In this document: positions 1 through 10,313 of the stretch, piece by piece
How positions within the stretch are numbered: the first letter of the stretch is position 1
How the letters are laid out: each line of letters opens with the position of its first letter
NCBI RefSeq assembly: GCF_001006005.1
Contig: NZ_CP011254.1
Location: forward strand, 4,526,001-4,590,000
Source: Serratia fonticola
GTDB taxonomy: Bacteria > Pseudomonadota > Gammaproteobacteria > Enterobacterales > Enterobacteriaceae
Reading direction: 5' to 3'
DNA length: 64,000 nt
Program-made: the position numbers and the translations under genes
The notes under the pieces: model-generated
Told to the model about the DNA's origin: nothing
The model's input: the letters and a program-made list of their open reading frames with translations, nothing else
Databases searched by the model: none

Positions 1-2067
1 GAATTTGAACGTGAAATTACCCTGGCGTACCAACAACTCTCCGAGGGCGAAAGCGAAGCCTCCTTTGCCGTGCGTTCTTCCGCCACCGCCGAAGATATGC
101 CAGACGCCTCGTTTGCCGGCCAGCAGGAAACCTTCCTCAACGTGCAGGGCATTGATGCGGTGATGGTGGCGATCAAACACGTCTTCGCCTCTTTGTTTAA
201 CGACCGGGCCATCTCCTACCGTGTGCATCAGGGTTACGATCACCGTGGCGTGGCGCTTTCCGCCGGTGTACAGCGCATGGTGCGCTCCGACCTGGCTTCC
301 TCTGGGGTGATGTTTACCATCGATACCGAGTCCGGTTTTGATCAGGTGGTATTTATTACCTCGGCGTTCGGCCTGGGGGAAATGGTGGTGCAAGGTGCGG
401 TCAATCCGGATGAGTTCTATGTCCATAAACCGACGCTGCTCAAGGGCAAACCAGCCATTGTGCGCCGGAACCTTGGCTCGAAAAAAATCCGCATGGTGTA
501 CGCACCTTCACAGGATCATGGCAAGCAGGTCCGTATCGAGGATGTGCCAGAAGAGCAACGCAATCGTTTCTCTTTGACCGATGATGAAGTTCAGGCACTG
601 GCGCATCAGGCGTTGCTGATTGAAAAACACTACGGCCGCCCGATGGATATCGAGTGGGCCAAAGACGGCCACACCGGCAAGCTGCTGATAGTCCAGGCGC
701 GGCCAGAAACCGTGCGCTCCAATGAGCAGGTGATGGAACGCTACCAACTGAACGGTAACAGCACCGTGCTGGTGGAAGGGCGAGCTATTGGCCATCGCAT
801 TGGGGCAGGCCCGGTGAAGGTCATCCACAATATCAGCGAAATGGATCGCATCGAACCGGGCGACGTATTGGTCACCGACATGACCGACCCGGATTGGGAA
901 CCGATCATGAAGAAGGCAGCAGCGATCGTTACCAACCGTGGCGGGCGTACCTGCCATGCGGCGATCATTGCCCGCGAACTGGGGATCCCTGCTGTTGTAG
1001 GCTGTGGCCACGCAACGGACCTGCTGAAAGAAGGGCAGAAAGTCACCGTCTCCTGCGCCGAAGGCGACACCGGTTTTGTCTACAGCGACATGCTGGAATT
1101 CAGCGTACAAAGCTCGGAAGTCACTGAACTGCCCGAACTCCCGTTGAAGATTATGATGAACGTCGGAAACCCTGACCGTGCGTTCGACTTCGCTCGCTTG
1201 CCAAATGAAGGTGTGGGGCTGGCCCGGTTGGAGTTTATTATCAACCGCATGATCGGCGTACACCCGCGTGCCCTGTTGGAGTTCGACCAGCAAACCCCGG
1301 AGCTGCAGGCAGAAATCAAGACGCTGATGCTGGGTTATGACGATCCGGTCGAGTTCTATGTCGGTCGTTTGACCGAAGGGATCGCTACGCTTGGCGCTGC
1401 ATTCTGGCCGAAGCGCGTCATCGTACGCCTTTCCGATTTCAAATCTAACGAATACGCCAACCTGGTCGGCGGCGAGAAATATGAGCCGCACGAAGAAAAC
1501 CCGATGTTAGGTTTCCGTGGCGCGGGTCGTTACGTGGCAGACAGTTTCCGCGACTGCTTCGCCATGGAATGTGCCGCGATGAAGCGGGTACGTAATGAGA
1601 TGGGCCTGACCAACGTTGAGGTGATGGTGCCGTTTGTGCGTACCGTGGCTCAGGCGGAGGCCGTGGTGGCAGAGTTGGGGCGCCAAGGGCTCAAGCGCGG
1701 CGAGAACGGGCTGAAAGTGATCATGATGTGTGAGATCCCATCCAACGCTTTGCTGGCCGATCAGTTCCTTGAGCACTTCGATGGCTTCTCTATCGGTTCC
1801 AACGATATGACGCAGCTCACGCTGGGGCTGGATCGCGATTCCGGAGTGGTCTCTGAGCTGTTTGACGAGCGCAATGAGGCGGTCAAGGCGCTGCTTTCCA
1901 TGGCGATCCAGGCGGCCAAGCGTCACGGCAAATATGTCGGCATCTGTGGGCAAGGCCCGTCAGACCATGCGGACTTTGCCGAGTGGCTGATGGATCAGGG
2001 GATTGATAGCCTGTCACTTAACCCTGATACCGTGGTGCAGACCTGGGTTAATTTGTCACAACGATAG
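1..2067 (+). CDS. ppsA: Phosphoenolpyruvate synthase (5' end outside window)
   Basis: Cytoplasmic gluconeogenic enzyme that makes PEP, AMP and phosphate from pyruvate and ATP. The reading frame is open from base 1, so the N-terminus is cut by the window edge: 688 residues are visible against about 792 in E. coli, so roughly 100 are missing. Seen: the end of the ATP-grasp nucleotide-binding domain ([11 protein letters not shown]), the swivelling phosphohistidine domain with the catalytic-His motif [14 protein letters not shown], and the C-terminal TIM-barrel pyruvate/PEP domain ([27 protein letters not shown]). The gene stands alone and is followed by a short palindromic repeat and a terminator. 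Identification is near certain. The regulator PpsR would normally be encoded divergently upstream, outside the window. Confidence 0.97.
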   Translation, partial: EFEREITLAYQQLSEGESEASFAVRSSATAEDMPDASFAGQQETFLNVQGIDAVMVAIKHVFASLFNDRAISYRVHQGYDHRGVALSAGVQRMVRSDLASSGVMFTIDTESGFDQVVFITSAFGLGEMVVQGAVNPDEFYVHKPTLLKGKPAIVRRNLGSKKIRMVYAPSQDHGKQVRIEDVPEEQRNRFSLTDDEVQALAHQALLIEKHYGRPMDIEWAKDGHTGKLLIVQARPETVRSNEQVMERYQLNGNSTVLVEGRAIGHRIGAGPVKVIHNISEMDRIEPGDVLVTDMTDPDWEPIMKKAAAIVTNRGGRTCHAAIIARELGIPAVVGCGHATDLLKEGQKVTVSCAEGDTGFVYSDMLEFSVQSSEVTELPELPLKIMMNVGNPDRAFDFARLPNEGVGLARLEFIINRMIGVHPRALLEFDQQTPELQAEIKTLMLGYDDPVEFYVGRLTEGIATLGAAFWPKRVIVRLSDFKSNEYANLVGGEKYEPHEENPMLGFRGAGRYVADSFRDCFAMECAAMKRVRNEMGLTNVEVMVPFVRTVAQAEAVVAELGRQGLKRGENGLKVIMMCEIPSNALLADQFLEHFDGFSIGSNDMTQLTLGLDRDSGVVSELFDERNEAVKALLSMAIQAAKRHGKYVGICGQGPSDHADFAEWLMDQGIDSLSLNPDTVVQTWVNLSQR

Positions 2068-2069
2068 TT

Positions 2070-2096
2070 GTAGGGGCGCTGCATGCTGCGCCCGTC
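2070..2096 (+). repeat. Short palindromic dispersed repeat, copy 1 (3' of ppsA)
   Basis: GTAGGGGCGC-TGCATGCT-GCGCCCG followed by TC. The arms GGGCGC/GCGCCC surround a GCATGC core. It begins two bases after the ppsA stop codon. Near-identical copies lie at 25035-25059 (opposite orientation) and 32435-32461. It is REP-like in size and symmetry. Confidence 0.8.
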
Positions 2097-2132
2097 AAGT
2101 TAAATAACATTGCCATTTTTTCATTAATTGCC

Positions 2133-2162
2133 AACCGCCGGTTAAACCTGGCGGTTTTTTTA
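2133..2162 (+). terminator. Rho-independent terminator of ppsA
   Basis: Inverted repeat AACCGCC...GGCGGTT followed directly by a run of T, 65 bases after the ppsA stop codon. Confidence 0.85.
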
Positions 2163-2184
2163 TATCGGCGGGTTATTTTGCACA

Positions 2185-2305
2185 AAAAAAAGCCCATCAA
2201 AAGACGGGCAAAGACTACACACAGCAATTCAGTGATTCGGGGTTACCTTGTTAGCTGACCTGACTGAAAGACAATGCATGGAAAGCAATGATTTTCAGCA
2301 AGATA
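2185..2305 (-). ncRNA. rprA: RprA small regulatory RNA
   Basis: Read on the minus strand, the 3' half matches E. coli RprA closely: an ACTGAATTGCTGTGTGTAG block, then TCTTTGCCCGTC, loop TTTT, GATGGGC and an oligo-T tail. E. coli RprA is also found next to ydiK in the same orientation. RprA is an Hfq-binding RNA that activates rpoS translation. The 5' half is recognisably different from E. coli, so the start is set from the promoter (-10 TAGTAT at 2313-2318), giving about 120 nt against 106. The 3' end is firm; the 5' end is inferred. Confidence 0.88.
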
Positions 2306-2312
2306 GAGTTTT

Positions 2313-2341
2313 ATACTAGGCAGTTATCTGGCGCGTGTCAT
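2313..2341 (-). promoter_or_regulatory. rprA promoter
   Basis: On the minus strand: -35 ATGACA (2336-2341), 17-bp spacer, -10 TAGTAT (2313-2318). The position fits the start of the RprA transcript. Confidence 0.65.
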
Positions 2342-2355
2342 TAAGAATCGTCCCA
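2342..2355 (-). promoter_or_regulatory. RcsB box upstream of rprA
   Basis: TGGGACGATTCTTA on the minus strand (plus strand TAAGAATCGTCCCA) matches the RcsB-type box TAAGAATATTCCTA. It directly abuts the -35 element, as expected for the Rcs-activated rprA promoter. Confidence 0.7.
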
Positions 2356-2483
2356 ATAAAATAGCCTGGATTGTACGGGTTCATTGCGAGAACAGGTATT
2401 TGAATGGCATCAAATATTGCAACAAGTGAGTCAGCAGAATAATTATCGGCAGCGATGCGGCGGGGAAAGGGAATAATCGGGTT

Positions 2484-2513
2484 AATCGCCTGCCCAATGA
2501 ATGAGCAGGCGAT
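2484..2513 (-). terminator. Hairpin after ydiK
   Basis: ATCGCCTGC/GCAGGCGAT stem a few bases past the ydiK stop codon. No clear T-run follows, so it may be a weak terminator or a 3'-protecting hairpin that separates ydiK from rprA. Confidence 0.4.
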
Positions 2514-2520
2514 GTAGGGA

Positions 2521-3621
2521 TCACAACTGTTCTAAATCTTTGGCGACTTCTTCCAGATCGGCGGTGGGCTCTGGAGCTTCGTTCACCCAGGCGCTAACCA
2601 ACCGATAAGAGACCGCCAGCACGACTGGGCCGATAAACAGGCCAATCATCCCGAAGGCCAGCAGGCCACCGATAACGCCTGACAAGATCAGAATCAACGG
2701 CAAGTCGGCACCCATGCGGATTAGCGCCGGGCGCAGGAAGTTATCCAGCGTTCCGACCACGCAGCTCCACACCAATAGCACGGTGCCCCAGGTGGTGTCA
2801 CCGGTCCAGTACAGCCAGATGATGGCCGGGATCAAGACCAACAATGGCCCCAGTTGGGCGAGGCAAAAGATGAACATCACTACGGTCAGCAAGGTGGCCG
2901 CTGGAATGCCAGAAATGGCCAACCCAATACCGCCCAGGATCGACTGCACCAATGCTGTCACCACCACGCCCAATGCAACGGCACGGATCGCTTGCCCGGC
3001 CAGTAACACGGCCGCATCGCCCCGAGTGGAAGCAAGGCGCACGGCAAAATGGCGGATCGCCATGCCAACCTGTTCACCGCGGGCGTACAGCAGGGCACTG
3101 AACAATAACATCAGCGAACAATGGATCAGGAAACGGCCAATATGCGCCGCCTGGGTGACAAACCAGGTGGCCGTCTGGCCAAAGTAAGGTTGAATTTTGG
3201 CCACCAGGGCGTTACCACCGGTGTTCACCAACAGATGATAGCTGTTATAGACTTTGTGCCCGATCACCGGAATGGAGCGCAGCCACTCCAACTGTGGAAC
3301 ATGGAGCTGCCCCGGTGAGTTCACCCAAGCCACGACTGGCGCGCTGTTATCCACCAAACTGCTGATCAGCAGGGCAATAGGCAGCACAAACAGCAAGAGC
3401 AGCAGGATAGTCATCGCCACCACGGCCAGCGACCGGCGGCCCCACAGCAGGTTTTGTAGCTTAATCAGTACCGGCCAGGTGGCGATCACCACCATCGATG
3501 CCCAGGCAAATCCCAGAATAAAGGGTTGAATGACCCAAAAACTGGCGACGATCATAATGGCGATAAACAGCACACCAAAAATTATCGTCGGTAAATCGTA
3601 GCGGCGTTGCGGTTGTGTCAT
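2521..3621 (-). CDS. ydiK: AI-2E family inner-membrane protein YdiK
   Basis: 366 residues against 370 in E. coli YdiK. It belongs to the AI-2E transporter / PerM superfamily. Several long hydrophobic segments are visible from residue 15 onward (IIFGVLFIAIMIVASFWVI, then LVLIPAIIWLYW and VIGGLLAFGMIGLFIGPVVL near the C-terminus). The family signature region with conserved Pro and Gly lies in the last third (SGVIGGLLAFGMIGLFIGPV). The start codon has TAGGA upstream. Substrate and role are not established for YdiK; a permease function is inferred from the family. It is transcribed toward rprA, as in E. coli. Confidence 0.93.
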   Translation of the reverse strand: MTQPQRRYDLPTIIFGVLFIAIMIVASFWVIQPFILGFAWASMVVIATWPVLIKLQNLLWGRRSLAVVAMTILLLLLFVLPIALLISSLVDNSAPVVAWVNSPGQLHVPQLEWLRSIPVIGHKVYNSYHLLVNTGGNALVAKIQPYFGQTATWFVTQAAHIGRFLIHCSLMLLFSALLYARGEQVGMAIRHFAVRLASTRGDAAVLLAGQAIRAVALGVVVTALVQSILGGIGLAISGIPAATLLTVVMFIFCLAQLGPLLVLIPAIIWLYWTGDTTWGTVLLVWSCVVGTLDNFLRPALIRMGADLPLILILSGVIGGLLAFGMIGLFIGPVVLAVSYRLVSAWVNEAPEPTADLEEVAKDLEQL

Positions 3622-3998
3622 GAATGCGTTTTCATCCTAATGAGTTAATTCCTTGGTACCCTTTTATCATGGAGCATTTTTGGCAACTTTCACAGCCAGG
3701 CGCACATTTTGCCGCGAATTTTGGTTTGGGATACAGCCTTTCATTATTAAACGCAGCGGAATAACCGCCAGACTTCCCTCTTCCTAAAGCGCAGCCATCG
3801 GCTGCGCTATCATTTTCCCCGGCCAAATAATGCCAAATTCAGGATGTACAAGCGGCAAAACACCCGCCATTATGAGGTAGATAGCGATGATGCAGGGGCG
3901 GGTAACGGCCCTTGCGGTTATCGTGATAATAAAAGACAGGGGAGGGCCAGTTCCGGGCCCGATTAAGCAATTAAGAGCAGACAGAGTCAAACAAGCGA
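3622..3998. other. Divergent intergenic region ydiK/ydiJ
   Basis: 377 bp between divergent genes. It contains a perfect hairpin AGCGCAGCC-ATC-GGCTGCGCT at 3788-3808, with no T-run on either side. I see no convincing small gene: the 64-codon minus-strand frame here has no ribosome site and no recognisable product. Confidence 0.5.
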
Positions 3999-6900
3999 AT
4001 GATCCCACAAATTTCTCAGGCACCCGGCCTCGTTCAACGGGTGCTGGACTTTTTGGCCGCGTTAAAACAGAGCGGATTCAACGGCGATACCGCCACTAGC
4101 TATGCCGATCGGCTGACGATGGCGACGGACAACAGCATTTACCAATTGTTGCCCGATGCGGTGGTGTTTCCTCGCTCAACCGCCGATGTGGCGTTAATCG
4201 CCCGGCTGGCCGACGAAGAGCGCTTCAAGGCACTGACCTTCAGCCCGCGCGGTGGCGGCACCGGCACCAATGGACAGGCACTTAACACCGGCATAGTGGT
4301 TGATATGTCGCGTTACATGAACCGCATTCTGGACATCAACGTCGAGCAGGGTTGGGTGCGGGTAGAAGCTGGGGTGATTAAAGACCAGCTCAACCAGTAT
4401 TTACGACCGTTCGGCTATTTCTTCGCGCCGGAGCTTTCCACCAGCAACCGAGCTACCCTTGGCGGTATGATCAATACCGACGCGTCTGGCCAGGGTTCGC
4501 TGGTGTACGGCAAAACTTCAGACCATGTGCTGGGGCTGCGGGCGGTGTTGCTGGGGGGCGAAATGATCGACACCCGCGTCATGCCGACGCCGCTGGCGGA
4601 AACGATTGCCCAGGAAGATACGCCAGAGGGGCGGATCTACCACACCGTGCTGAACCGTTGCCGCGAGCAACGGGCGCTAATCCTGGAGAAATTCCCCAAG
4701 CTTAACCGCTTCCTCACCGGCTACGATCTGCGCCACGTGTTGAGCGACGATCTGCAAACCTTCGATCTGACCCGCATTCTGACCGGTGCCGAAGGGACCT
4801 TGGCCTTTATCACCGAAGCGCGGCTGGATATCACACCGCTGCCGAAGGTGCGACGCCTGGTAAACGTCAAATATGACTCTTTCGATTCGGCCCTGCGCAA
4901 TGCGCCCTTTATGGTGGAAGCCAAGGCGCTGTCGGTGGAAACCATCGACTCCAAGGTGCTGAATCTGGCCCGCGAAGATATCGTCTGGCACTCGGTCAGT
5001 GAACTGATCACCAATGTGCCGGATAAAGAGATGCTCGGGTTGAACATCGTTGAGTTTGCCGGTGATGATAAGGAACTGATCGACGGCCAGATGGAAGCGC
5101 TGTGCGAGCGTCTGGACGATCTGATCTCCGAGCAGCAGGCTGGCGTGATCGGTTATCAGATTTGCGGCGATTTGACCGGCATTGAACGCATCTACAATAT
5201 GCGCAAAAAGGCGGTTGGGCTGTTGGGTAACGCCAAAGGGCAGGCCAAGCCCATCCCGTTTGCCGAAGATACCTGCGTGCCGCCGCAGCACCTGGCCGAT
5301 TACATTACCGAGTTCCGCCAACTGTTGGATAGCCATAACCTGAGCTACGGTATGTTCGGCCACGTTGATGCAGGGGTGCTGCACGTGCGCCCGGCGTTGG
5401 ATATGTGCGATCCCCAGCAAGAAGTGCTGATGAAGCAAATCTCTGACCAGGTGGTGGCGTTAACCGCGAAGTATGGTGGCTTGCTGTGGGGGGAACACGG
5501 GAAGGGCTTCCGAGCGGAGTATAGCCCGGAGTTCTTCGGCGAGGAGCTTTATGAAGAACTGCGCCGCATCAAGGCCGCATTTGATCCGCTCAATCGCCTC
5601 AACCCGGGCAAAATCTGCCCGCCGCTGGGCGTTGATGCCGTCATGATGAAAGTGGATGCGGTGAAACGCGGCACACTGGATCGTCGCATTCCGATTGATG
5701 TCCGCACCTCATTCCGTGGTGCGATGGAGTGTAACGGCAACGGACTCTGTTTCAACTTTGACGTGCACAGCCCGATGTGTCCGTCGATGAAGATCACCGC
5801 TAATCGGATCCACTCGCCGAAAGGCCGTGCGGCTCTGGTGCGCGCATGGTTACGGTTATTGGCAGAGCAGGGCGTCGACCCCGTCGCGCTGGAAAAGCAG
5901 TTGCCGCAGCAGCGCCTCAGCTTCCGCACCCTGGTCGAGAAAACCCGTAATAGCTGGCATGCAGGCAAGGGTGAATATGACTTCTCCCATGAGGTCAAAG
6001 AAGCGATGTCTGGCTGCCTGGCCTGTAAAGCCTGTTCGACCCAGTGCCCGATCAAGATCGACGTGCCGGGCTTCCGTTCGCGCTTCCTGCAGCTTTACCA
6101 CACCCGCTATCTGCGCCCGATGCGTGACTACATGGTTGCTGGCGTCGAGAGCTATACCCCGTTGATGGCCAAAGCGCCGAAGGTGTTCAACTTCTTCTTC
6201 AAGCAGCCATGGGTGCGCGAACTGAGCCGCAACAGCATCGGCATGGTGGATTTACCGCTGCTTTCCAGCCCAACGTTACGCCAACAACTGTCGGGCCATA
6301 GCGCGTTCAGCATGACGCTTGAACAGTTGGAAGCATTGAGCGAAAGCCAGCGGGAACAGCATGTGCTGGTGGTGCAGGATCCGTTTACCAGCTATTACGA
6401 TGCCCAGGTCGTGGCAGACTTTGTACGGCTGGTGGAAAAGCTGGGCTACAAGCCGGTGCTGTTGCCGTTCTCACCGAACGGCAAGGCACAGCATATCAAA
6501 GGCTTCCTGACGCGCTTTGCCAAAACGGCGCGCAAGACTGCGGACTTCCTTAACCGGGTAGCCAAACTGGGGATGCCGATGGTGGGTGTCGATCCGGCGC
6601 TGGTGCTATGTTACCGCGACGAGTATCAAGAAATTCTCGGGGCCGAACGGGGGAGTTTCCAGGTGCAACTGGTCCATGAATGGTTGCAAAAGTTGCTGGC
6701 AGAACGTGCGGAACAGCCTGCCACCGGGGAAGCCTGGTATCTGTTTGGCCACTGTACCGAAACCACCGCATTACCGGCGAGTACCCAGCAGTGGGCTGAC
6801 ATCTTTGCCCGTTTTGGCGCCAAGTTGGAAAACGTCAGCGTGGGTTGCTGTGGCATGGCGGGCACTTACGGTCACGAAGCCAAGAATCTGCAAAATTCGC

Positions 6901-7055
6901 TGGGGATTTATGAGCTATCATGGCATCAGGCGCTACAACGTTTGCCAAGGCAACGCTGTCTGGCGACCGGTTATTCTTGCCGCAGCCAGGTTAAACGCAT
7001 TGAAGGCAATGGCGTGCGGCATCCATTACAGGCACTTCTGGAGATGATTGCGTGA
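3999..7055 (+). CDS. ydiJ: D-2-hydroxyglutarate dehydrogenase YdiJ (FAD/Fe-S oxidoreductase)
   Basis: 1018 residues, full length for YdiJ. Domains in order: an N-terminal FAD-binding PCMH-type domain ([14 protein letters not shown] and [21 protein letters not shown], residues about 80-170), an FAD-linked oxidase C-terminal domain ending near residue 550, a ferredoxin-like 4Fe-4S domain (MECNGNGLC...MCPS, then [12 protein letters not shown]), and a C-terminal cysteine-rich CCG domain ([13 protein letters not shown]). Family knowledge: it oxidises D-2-hydroxyglutarate made as a by-product of SerA and passes electrons on. The start ATG gives [10 protein letters not shown], identical to the E. 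coli start. The stop overlaps the menI start by 4 bases (GTGA), so the two are co-translated. Confidence 0.95.
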   Translation: MIPQISQAPGLVQRVLDFLAALKQSGFNGDTATSYADRLTMATDNSIYQLLPDAVVFPRSTADVALIARLADEERFKALTFSPRGGGTGTNGQALNTGIVVDMSRYMNRILDINVEQGWVRVEAGVIKDQLNQYLRPFGYFFAPELSTSNRATLGGMINTDASGQGSLVYGKTSDHVLGLRAVLLGGEMIDTRVMPTPLAETIAQEDTPEGRIYHTVLNRCREQRALILEKFPKLNRFLTGYDLRHVLSDDLQTFDLTRILTGAEGTLAFITEARLDITPLPKVRRLVNVKYDSFDSALRNAPFMVEAKALSVETIDSKVLNLAREDIVWHSVSELITNVPDKEMLGLNIVEFAGDDKELIDGQMEALCERLDDLISEQQAGVIGYQICGDLTGIERIYNMRKKAVGLLGNAKGQAKPIPFAEDTCVPPQHLADYITEFRQLLDSHNLSYGMFGHVDAGVLHVRPALDMCDPQQEVLMKQISDQVVALTAKYGGLLWGEHGKGFRAEYSPEFFGEELYEELRRIKAAFDPLNRLNPGKICPPLGVDAVMMKVDAVKRGTLDRRIPIDVRTSFRGAMECNGNGLCFNFDVHSPMCPSMKITANRIHSPKGRAALVRAWLRLLAEQGVDPVALEKQLPQQRLSFRTLVEKTRNSWHAGKGEYDFSHEVKEAMSGCLACKACSTQCPIKIDVPGFRSRFLQLYHTRYLRPMRDYMVAGVESYTPLMAKAPKVFNFFFKQPWVRELSRNSIGMVDLPLLSSPTLRQQLSGHSAFSMTLEQLEALSESQREQHVLVVQDPFTSYYDAQVVADFVRLVEKLGYKPVLLPFSPNGKAQHIKGFLTRFAKTARKTADFLNRVAKLGMPMVGVDPALVLCYRDEYQEILGAERGSFQVQLVHEWLQKLLAERAEQPATGEAWYLFGHCTETTALPASTQQWADIFARFGAKLENVSVGCCGMAGTYGHEAKNLQNSLGIYELSWHQALQRLPRQRCLATGYSCRSQVKRIEGNGVRHPLQALLEMIA

Positions 7056-7468
7056 AGCTGTGGAAACGTGAAACAACGCTGGAACAACTCAACCAAAGCG
7101 GCGAAGGATGTATGGTGGCCCATGTGGGCATTCAGTTTACCCGCTTGGAAGATGACTATTTAGAGGCGGTGATGCCCGTCGATCACCGCACTACCCAGCC
7201 GTTTGGCCTGTTACACGGCGGGGCTTCGGTGGTACTGGCCGAGTCGATGGGTTCAATGGCGGGTTATCTGTGCACCGAAGGGGAACAAAAGGTGGTGGGG
7301 CTGGAGATTAACGCCAACCACCTGCGCGCGGTATTTAAAGGGCAGGTGCGCGGGGTTTGTCGTGCGTTACACGCTGGCCGCCGCAATCAGGTCTGGCAGA
7401 TCGAGATCTTCGACGATCGCGATCGCCTGTGCTGTACCTCGCGGCTGACCACGGCTGTATTGGAGTAA
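7052..7468 (+). CDS. menI: 1,4-dihydroxy-2-naphthoyl-CoA thioesterase MenI
   Basis: 138 residues, hot-dog fold thioesterase (E. coli YdiI, 136). It hydrolyses DHNA-CoA in menaquinone synthesis. Family motif [16 protein letters not shown] carries the catalytic region, followed by [26 protein letters not shown], conserved with E. coli. It starts at GTG inside the ydiJ stop (GTGA overlap) and is followed by a hairpin at 7475-7498 shared with the convergent downstream gene. Confidence 0.94.
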   Translation: MKLWKRETTLEQLNQSGEGCMVAHVGIQFTRLEDDYLEAVMPVDHRTTQPFGLLHGGASVVLAESMGSMAGYLCTEGEQKVVGLEINANHLRAVFKGQVRGVCRALHAGRRNQVWQIEIFDDRDRLCCTSRLTTAVLE

Positions 7469-7474
7469 CTCCTA

Positions 7475-7498
7475 CCCCGCAGGTTTTCGCCTGCGGGG
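7475..7498. terminator. Shared hairpin between menI and the convergent gene
   Basis: Perfect stem CCCCGCAGG / CCTGCGGGG with loop TTTTCG, placed between two convergent stop codons. The T-run is poor on both sides. Confidence 0.6.
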
Positions 7499-7504
7499 CA
7501 AACG

Positions 7505-7909
7505 TTACAGCTGGAACGGTACCCGTTTCACAAAATCCTTCTGAAAAGCGGTAGCCTTGTCCCAGCCGCCTTCCATCGAATATTTCTGGCAAATCAGCGT
7601 TAGCGTATGCCGGGCAAAATGATAGCACTGCACGCGGAACAGCTGACAACGCTGTGGGTTGTTGATCTCGACGATCAGCCGGTTATGCAGTTTGCTCAGC
7701 GCATGCAGATAACTCTCGTCATCGCCATTTTCTAGGCATAAATTCGCCATGCCCAAGCTGACACCGTTGTAACGCTTCAGATGATTGATGTTGCATTCCG
7801 GCCGCTGTAGCGCCGCTTCCGCCATATAGAAATCCACCGTGGCATCACGGATGTTGAACTTGTATTCATCAATTTTGCTCAGCAGCCACGCATTCATCGA
7901 GATAGCCAT
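7505..7909 (-). CDS. Hypothetical protein with its own Fur box
   Basis: 134 residues, not recognised. It is not the 62-residue E. coli YdiH that occupies a similar position. No signal peptide or membrane segment. The sequence is mostly helical-looking, with five cysteines (PECNIN, ANLCLENGD, QRCQLFRVQCYHF, LICQKYS) and a conserved-looking aromatic/His cluster YHFARHTLTLI near residue 95-105. A near-perfect Fur box lies just upstream (7930-7948), so expression is probably induced by iron starvation. It is divergent from sufA with a second Fur box near that gene. ATG at 7909 is chosen for a weak TGGA upstream; ATG at 7897 is possible. A role in iron or Fe-S metabolism is inference from position only. 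Confidence 0.7.
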   Translation of the reverse strand: MAISMNAWLLSKIDEYKFNIRDATVDFYMAEAALQRPECNINHLKRYNGVSLGMANLCLENGDDESYLHALSKLHNRLIVEINNPQRCQLFRVQCYHFARHTLTLICQKYSMEGGWDKATAFQKDFVKRVPFQL

Positions 7910-7929
7910 AGGTCCACGCCCAATTAAAG

Positions 7930-7948
7930 CTTAATGATAATCATTATC
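7930..7948 (-). promoter_or_regulatory. Fur box upstream of the unknown gene
   Basis: Contains AATGATAATCATTATC, matching 17 of 19 positions of the Fur consensus GATAATGATAATCATTATC. It lies 21 bp before the start of the minus-strand gene. Confidence 0.85.
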
Positions 7949-8310
7949 ATATTTGCAGCTGTGGCGATGATCAATGCTCCCCGCAGATTTTTTTCTGTTG
8001 TGGGTCTTTTGACCCTCACGGGCTAAAAACACGCGAGCGACTAGACTTAAAGCAGGGAAAGGCATTTTTCAGACAGACAAAATGCAGAAATAGGTATTTT
8101 CTATGAATGTTTAAAACAGACGACTTATCCGATGCTATAACCTTGTCGGGGCAGCGGGATAAGCCGTACGAGATATGATGAATTGCTATGAATTCAGAGG
8201 GATAAAAATTATCCCCGAGTCTATTTTGCCTGGATACGCCATCAGTTTATCGTGTTGCCGAGCGTAAATCCGGGCGTTTGGTAAATACCCCCGCAAAACA
8301 AACGGTTGAA

Positions 8311-8327
8311 GTGATAATCATTATCAC
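8311..8327 (+). promoter_or_regulatory. Fur box of the suf operon
   Basis: Perfect 17-bp palindrome GTGATAATCATTATCAC, 57 bp before the sufA start codon. It matches 15 of 19 Fur consensus positions. Iron-replete repression of suf by Fur is known in E. coli. I could not place IscR or OxyR sites with confidence in the remaining upstream sequence (7949-8310). Confidence 0.85.
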
Positions 8328-8384
8328 TAACATGGGCGGTAAGCCAGATCGGCTGTAGTAAAACACGAATGTGAGGTAGGCCAT

Positions 8385-8756
8385 ATGCATACGGAAGATG
8401 TTGGTACTTTTTCCTTGGCAGACAACGTCTGGCAAGGCATTTCGCTGAGCGACAGCGCGGTGAAGCAGATAATCAGACTCATGCAGCAGGATGCCCAGGT
8501 GAAAGGGTTGCAACTCGGCGTCAAACAATCTGGCTGTGCGGGCTTTGCCTACGTACTGGATTTGACCCGCGAACCAGCCAGCGACGATCTGTTGTTCGAA
8601 CGTGACGGGGCCAAGCTATTCGTGCCGCTCAAAGCGATGCCGTTTATCGATGGCACCACGGTAGATTTTGTTCGGGAAGGGCTGAATCAGATGTTCAAAT
8701 TTAATAACCCTAAAGCTCAGAACGCCTGCGGATGCGGTGAGAGCTTTGGCGTTTAA
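8385..8756 (+). CDS. sufA: Fe-S cluster assembly A-type carrier SufA
   Basis: 123 residues (E. coli 122). Carries Fe-S clusters from SufBCD to apoproteins. The three cluster cysteines are present: C51 in [10 protein letters not shown] and C115/C117 in ACGCGES near the C-terminus. GAGGTA precedes the ATG. First gene of a six-gene operon with short gaps or overlaps throughout, under a Fur box. Confidence 0.97.
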   Translation: MHTEDVGTFSLADNVWQGISLSDSAVKQIIRLMQQDAQVKGLQLGVKQSGCAGFAYVLDLTREPASDDLLFERDGAKLFVPLKAMPFIDGTTVDFVREGLNQMFKFNNPKAQNACGCGESFGV

Positions 8757-8770
8757 GCGATGCAATCAAC

Positions 8771-10270
8771 ATGACACGAAGCAACGTAGAAACAGCGAAA
8801 GATGTACCGGCTTGGGTCAGCGAAGGTCGCTACAAGGAAGGATTCTTTACCCAACTGGCCACCGATGAGTTGGCCAAAGGTATCAACGAAGAGGTGGTAC
8901 GCGCCATCTCGGCCAAGCGTAACGAACCCGAGTGGATGCTGGAATTCCGCCTGGAGGCTTACCGTGCCTGGCTGCAAATGGAAGAGCCACACTGGCTGAA
9001 AGCTAACTATGACAAGCTGAACTATCAGGATTACAGCTACTATTCAGCGCCGTCCTGCGGCAGCTGTGATGACGCCTGCGGTTCTCAGCCTGGGGCGGAG
9101 CAGCAGCCTGGCGCCAGTACGGAAAACGGCTACCTGACCAGCGAAGTTGAACTGGCGTTTAATCAACTGGGTGTACCGGTGCGTGAAGGTAGTGAAGTGG
9201 CGGTAGATGCCATTTTCGACTCGGTTTCTGTCGCGACCACTTACCGTGAAAAGCTGGCGGAGAGCGGGGTGATCTTCTGCTCGTTCGGTGAGGCCATTCA
9301 CGACCATCCAGACTTAGTCCGTAAGTATCTGGGCCGAGTGGTGCCGCATAACGACAACTTCTTTGCCGCACTCAACGCTGCGGTGGCTTCCGACGGCACC
9401 TTCGTCTACGTGCCGAAGGGCGTACGCTGCCCAATGGAGCTTTCCACCTATTTCCGCATTAACGCCGCGAAAACCGGTCAGTTTGAACGCACCATTCTGA
9501 TTGCCGATGAAGGCAGCTATGTCAGCTACATTGAAGGCTGCTCAGCGCCGGTACGCGACAGCTATCAACTGCATGCGGCGGTAGTAGAAGTGATCCTGCA
9601 TAAAGACGCCGAAGTGAAGTATTCCACGGTGCAAAACTGGTTCTCCGGCGGCGGCGAAAGCAAGGGCGGCATTCTTAACTTCGTCACCAAGCGTGCGCTG
9701 TGTGAGGGCTCAGGGTCCAAAATGTCCTGGACACAGTCTGAAACCGGCTCGGCTATCACCTGGAAATACCCAAGCGTGATCTTGCAGGGCGACAACTCGA
9801 TCGGTGAGTTTTTCTCGGTGGCGCTGACCAGCGGCTACCAACAGGCGGATACCGGCACCAAGATGATCCACATTGGTAAAAACACCAAGTCGACCATTAT
9901 TGCCAAAGGGATCTCCGCTGGGCATAGCCAAAATACCTATCGTGGGCTGGTGAAGATCCTGCCCGGGGCGGAAAACGCCCGTAACTTTACCCAGTGCGAC
10001 TCGATGCTGATCGGGCCCAATAGCGGGGCGCATACCTTCCCCTATGTGGAAACGCGCAATAACAGCGCCCAGCTTGAGCATGAGGCTACCACCTCGAAGA
10101 TTGGTGACGACCAACTGTTCTACTGCCTGCAACGGGGCATCAGCGAAGATAACGCCATCTCGATGATCGTCAATGGTTTCTGTAAAGACGTGTTCTCCGA
10201 GCTGCCGCTGGAGTTTGCCGTAGAGGCACAGAAGTTACTGGCTATCAGCCTGGAACACAGCGTCGGTTAA
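8771..10270 (+). CDS. sufB: Fe-S cluster scaffold subunit SufB
   Basis: 499 residues (E. coli 495). Forms the SufBC2D scaffold on which clusters are built. The family beta-helix core is clear ([56 protein letters not shown] region, [23 protein letters not shown]). The Cys-rich insert [14 protein letters not shown] at about residues 95-110 is a usual feature of the enterobacterial protein. It starts 14 bases after the sufA stop. Confidence 0.97.
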   Translation: MTRSNVETAKDVPAWVSEGRYKEGFFTQLATDELAKGINEEVVRAISAKRNEPEWMLEFRLEAYRAWLQMEEPHWLKANYDKLNYQDYSYYSAPSCGSCDDACGSQPGAEQQPGASTENGYLTSEVELAFNQLGVPVREGSEVAVDAIFDSVSVATTYREKLAESGVIFCSFGEAIHDHPDLVRKYLGRVVPHNDNFFAALNAAVASDGTFVYVPKGVRCPMELSTYFRINAAKTGQFERTILIADEGSYVSYIEGCSAPVRDSYQLHAAVVEVILHKDAEVKYSTVQNWFSGGGESKGGILNFVTKRALCEGSGSKMSWTQSETGSAITWKYPSVILQGDNSIGEFFSVALTSGYQQADTGTKMIHIGKNTKSTIIAKGISAGHSQNTYRGLVKILPGAENARNFTQCDSMLIGPNSGAHTFPYVETRNNSAQLEHEATTSKIGDDQLFYCLQRGISEDNAISMIVNGFCKDVFSELPLEFAVEAQKLLAISLEHSVG

Positions 10271-10313
10271 GCACCCGTATTTATAGCGCAGCAGCGCGAT
10301 CAGAGGACACAGC

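Noticed and set aside
508..1491. 327-codon frame antisense to ppsA
   Set aside because: Lies wholly opposite a well-conserved gene, has no ribosome site and no family resemblance; a shadow of GC-rich codon use.
3632..3826. 64-codon minus-strand frame upstream of ydiK
   Set aside because: No ribosome site, no recognisable sequence, and it spans the ydiK leader.
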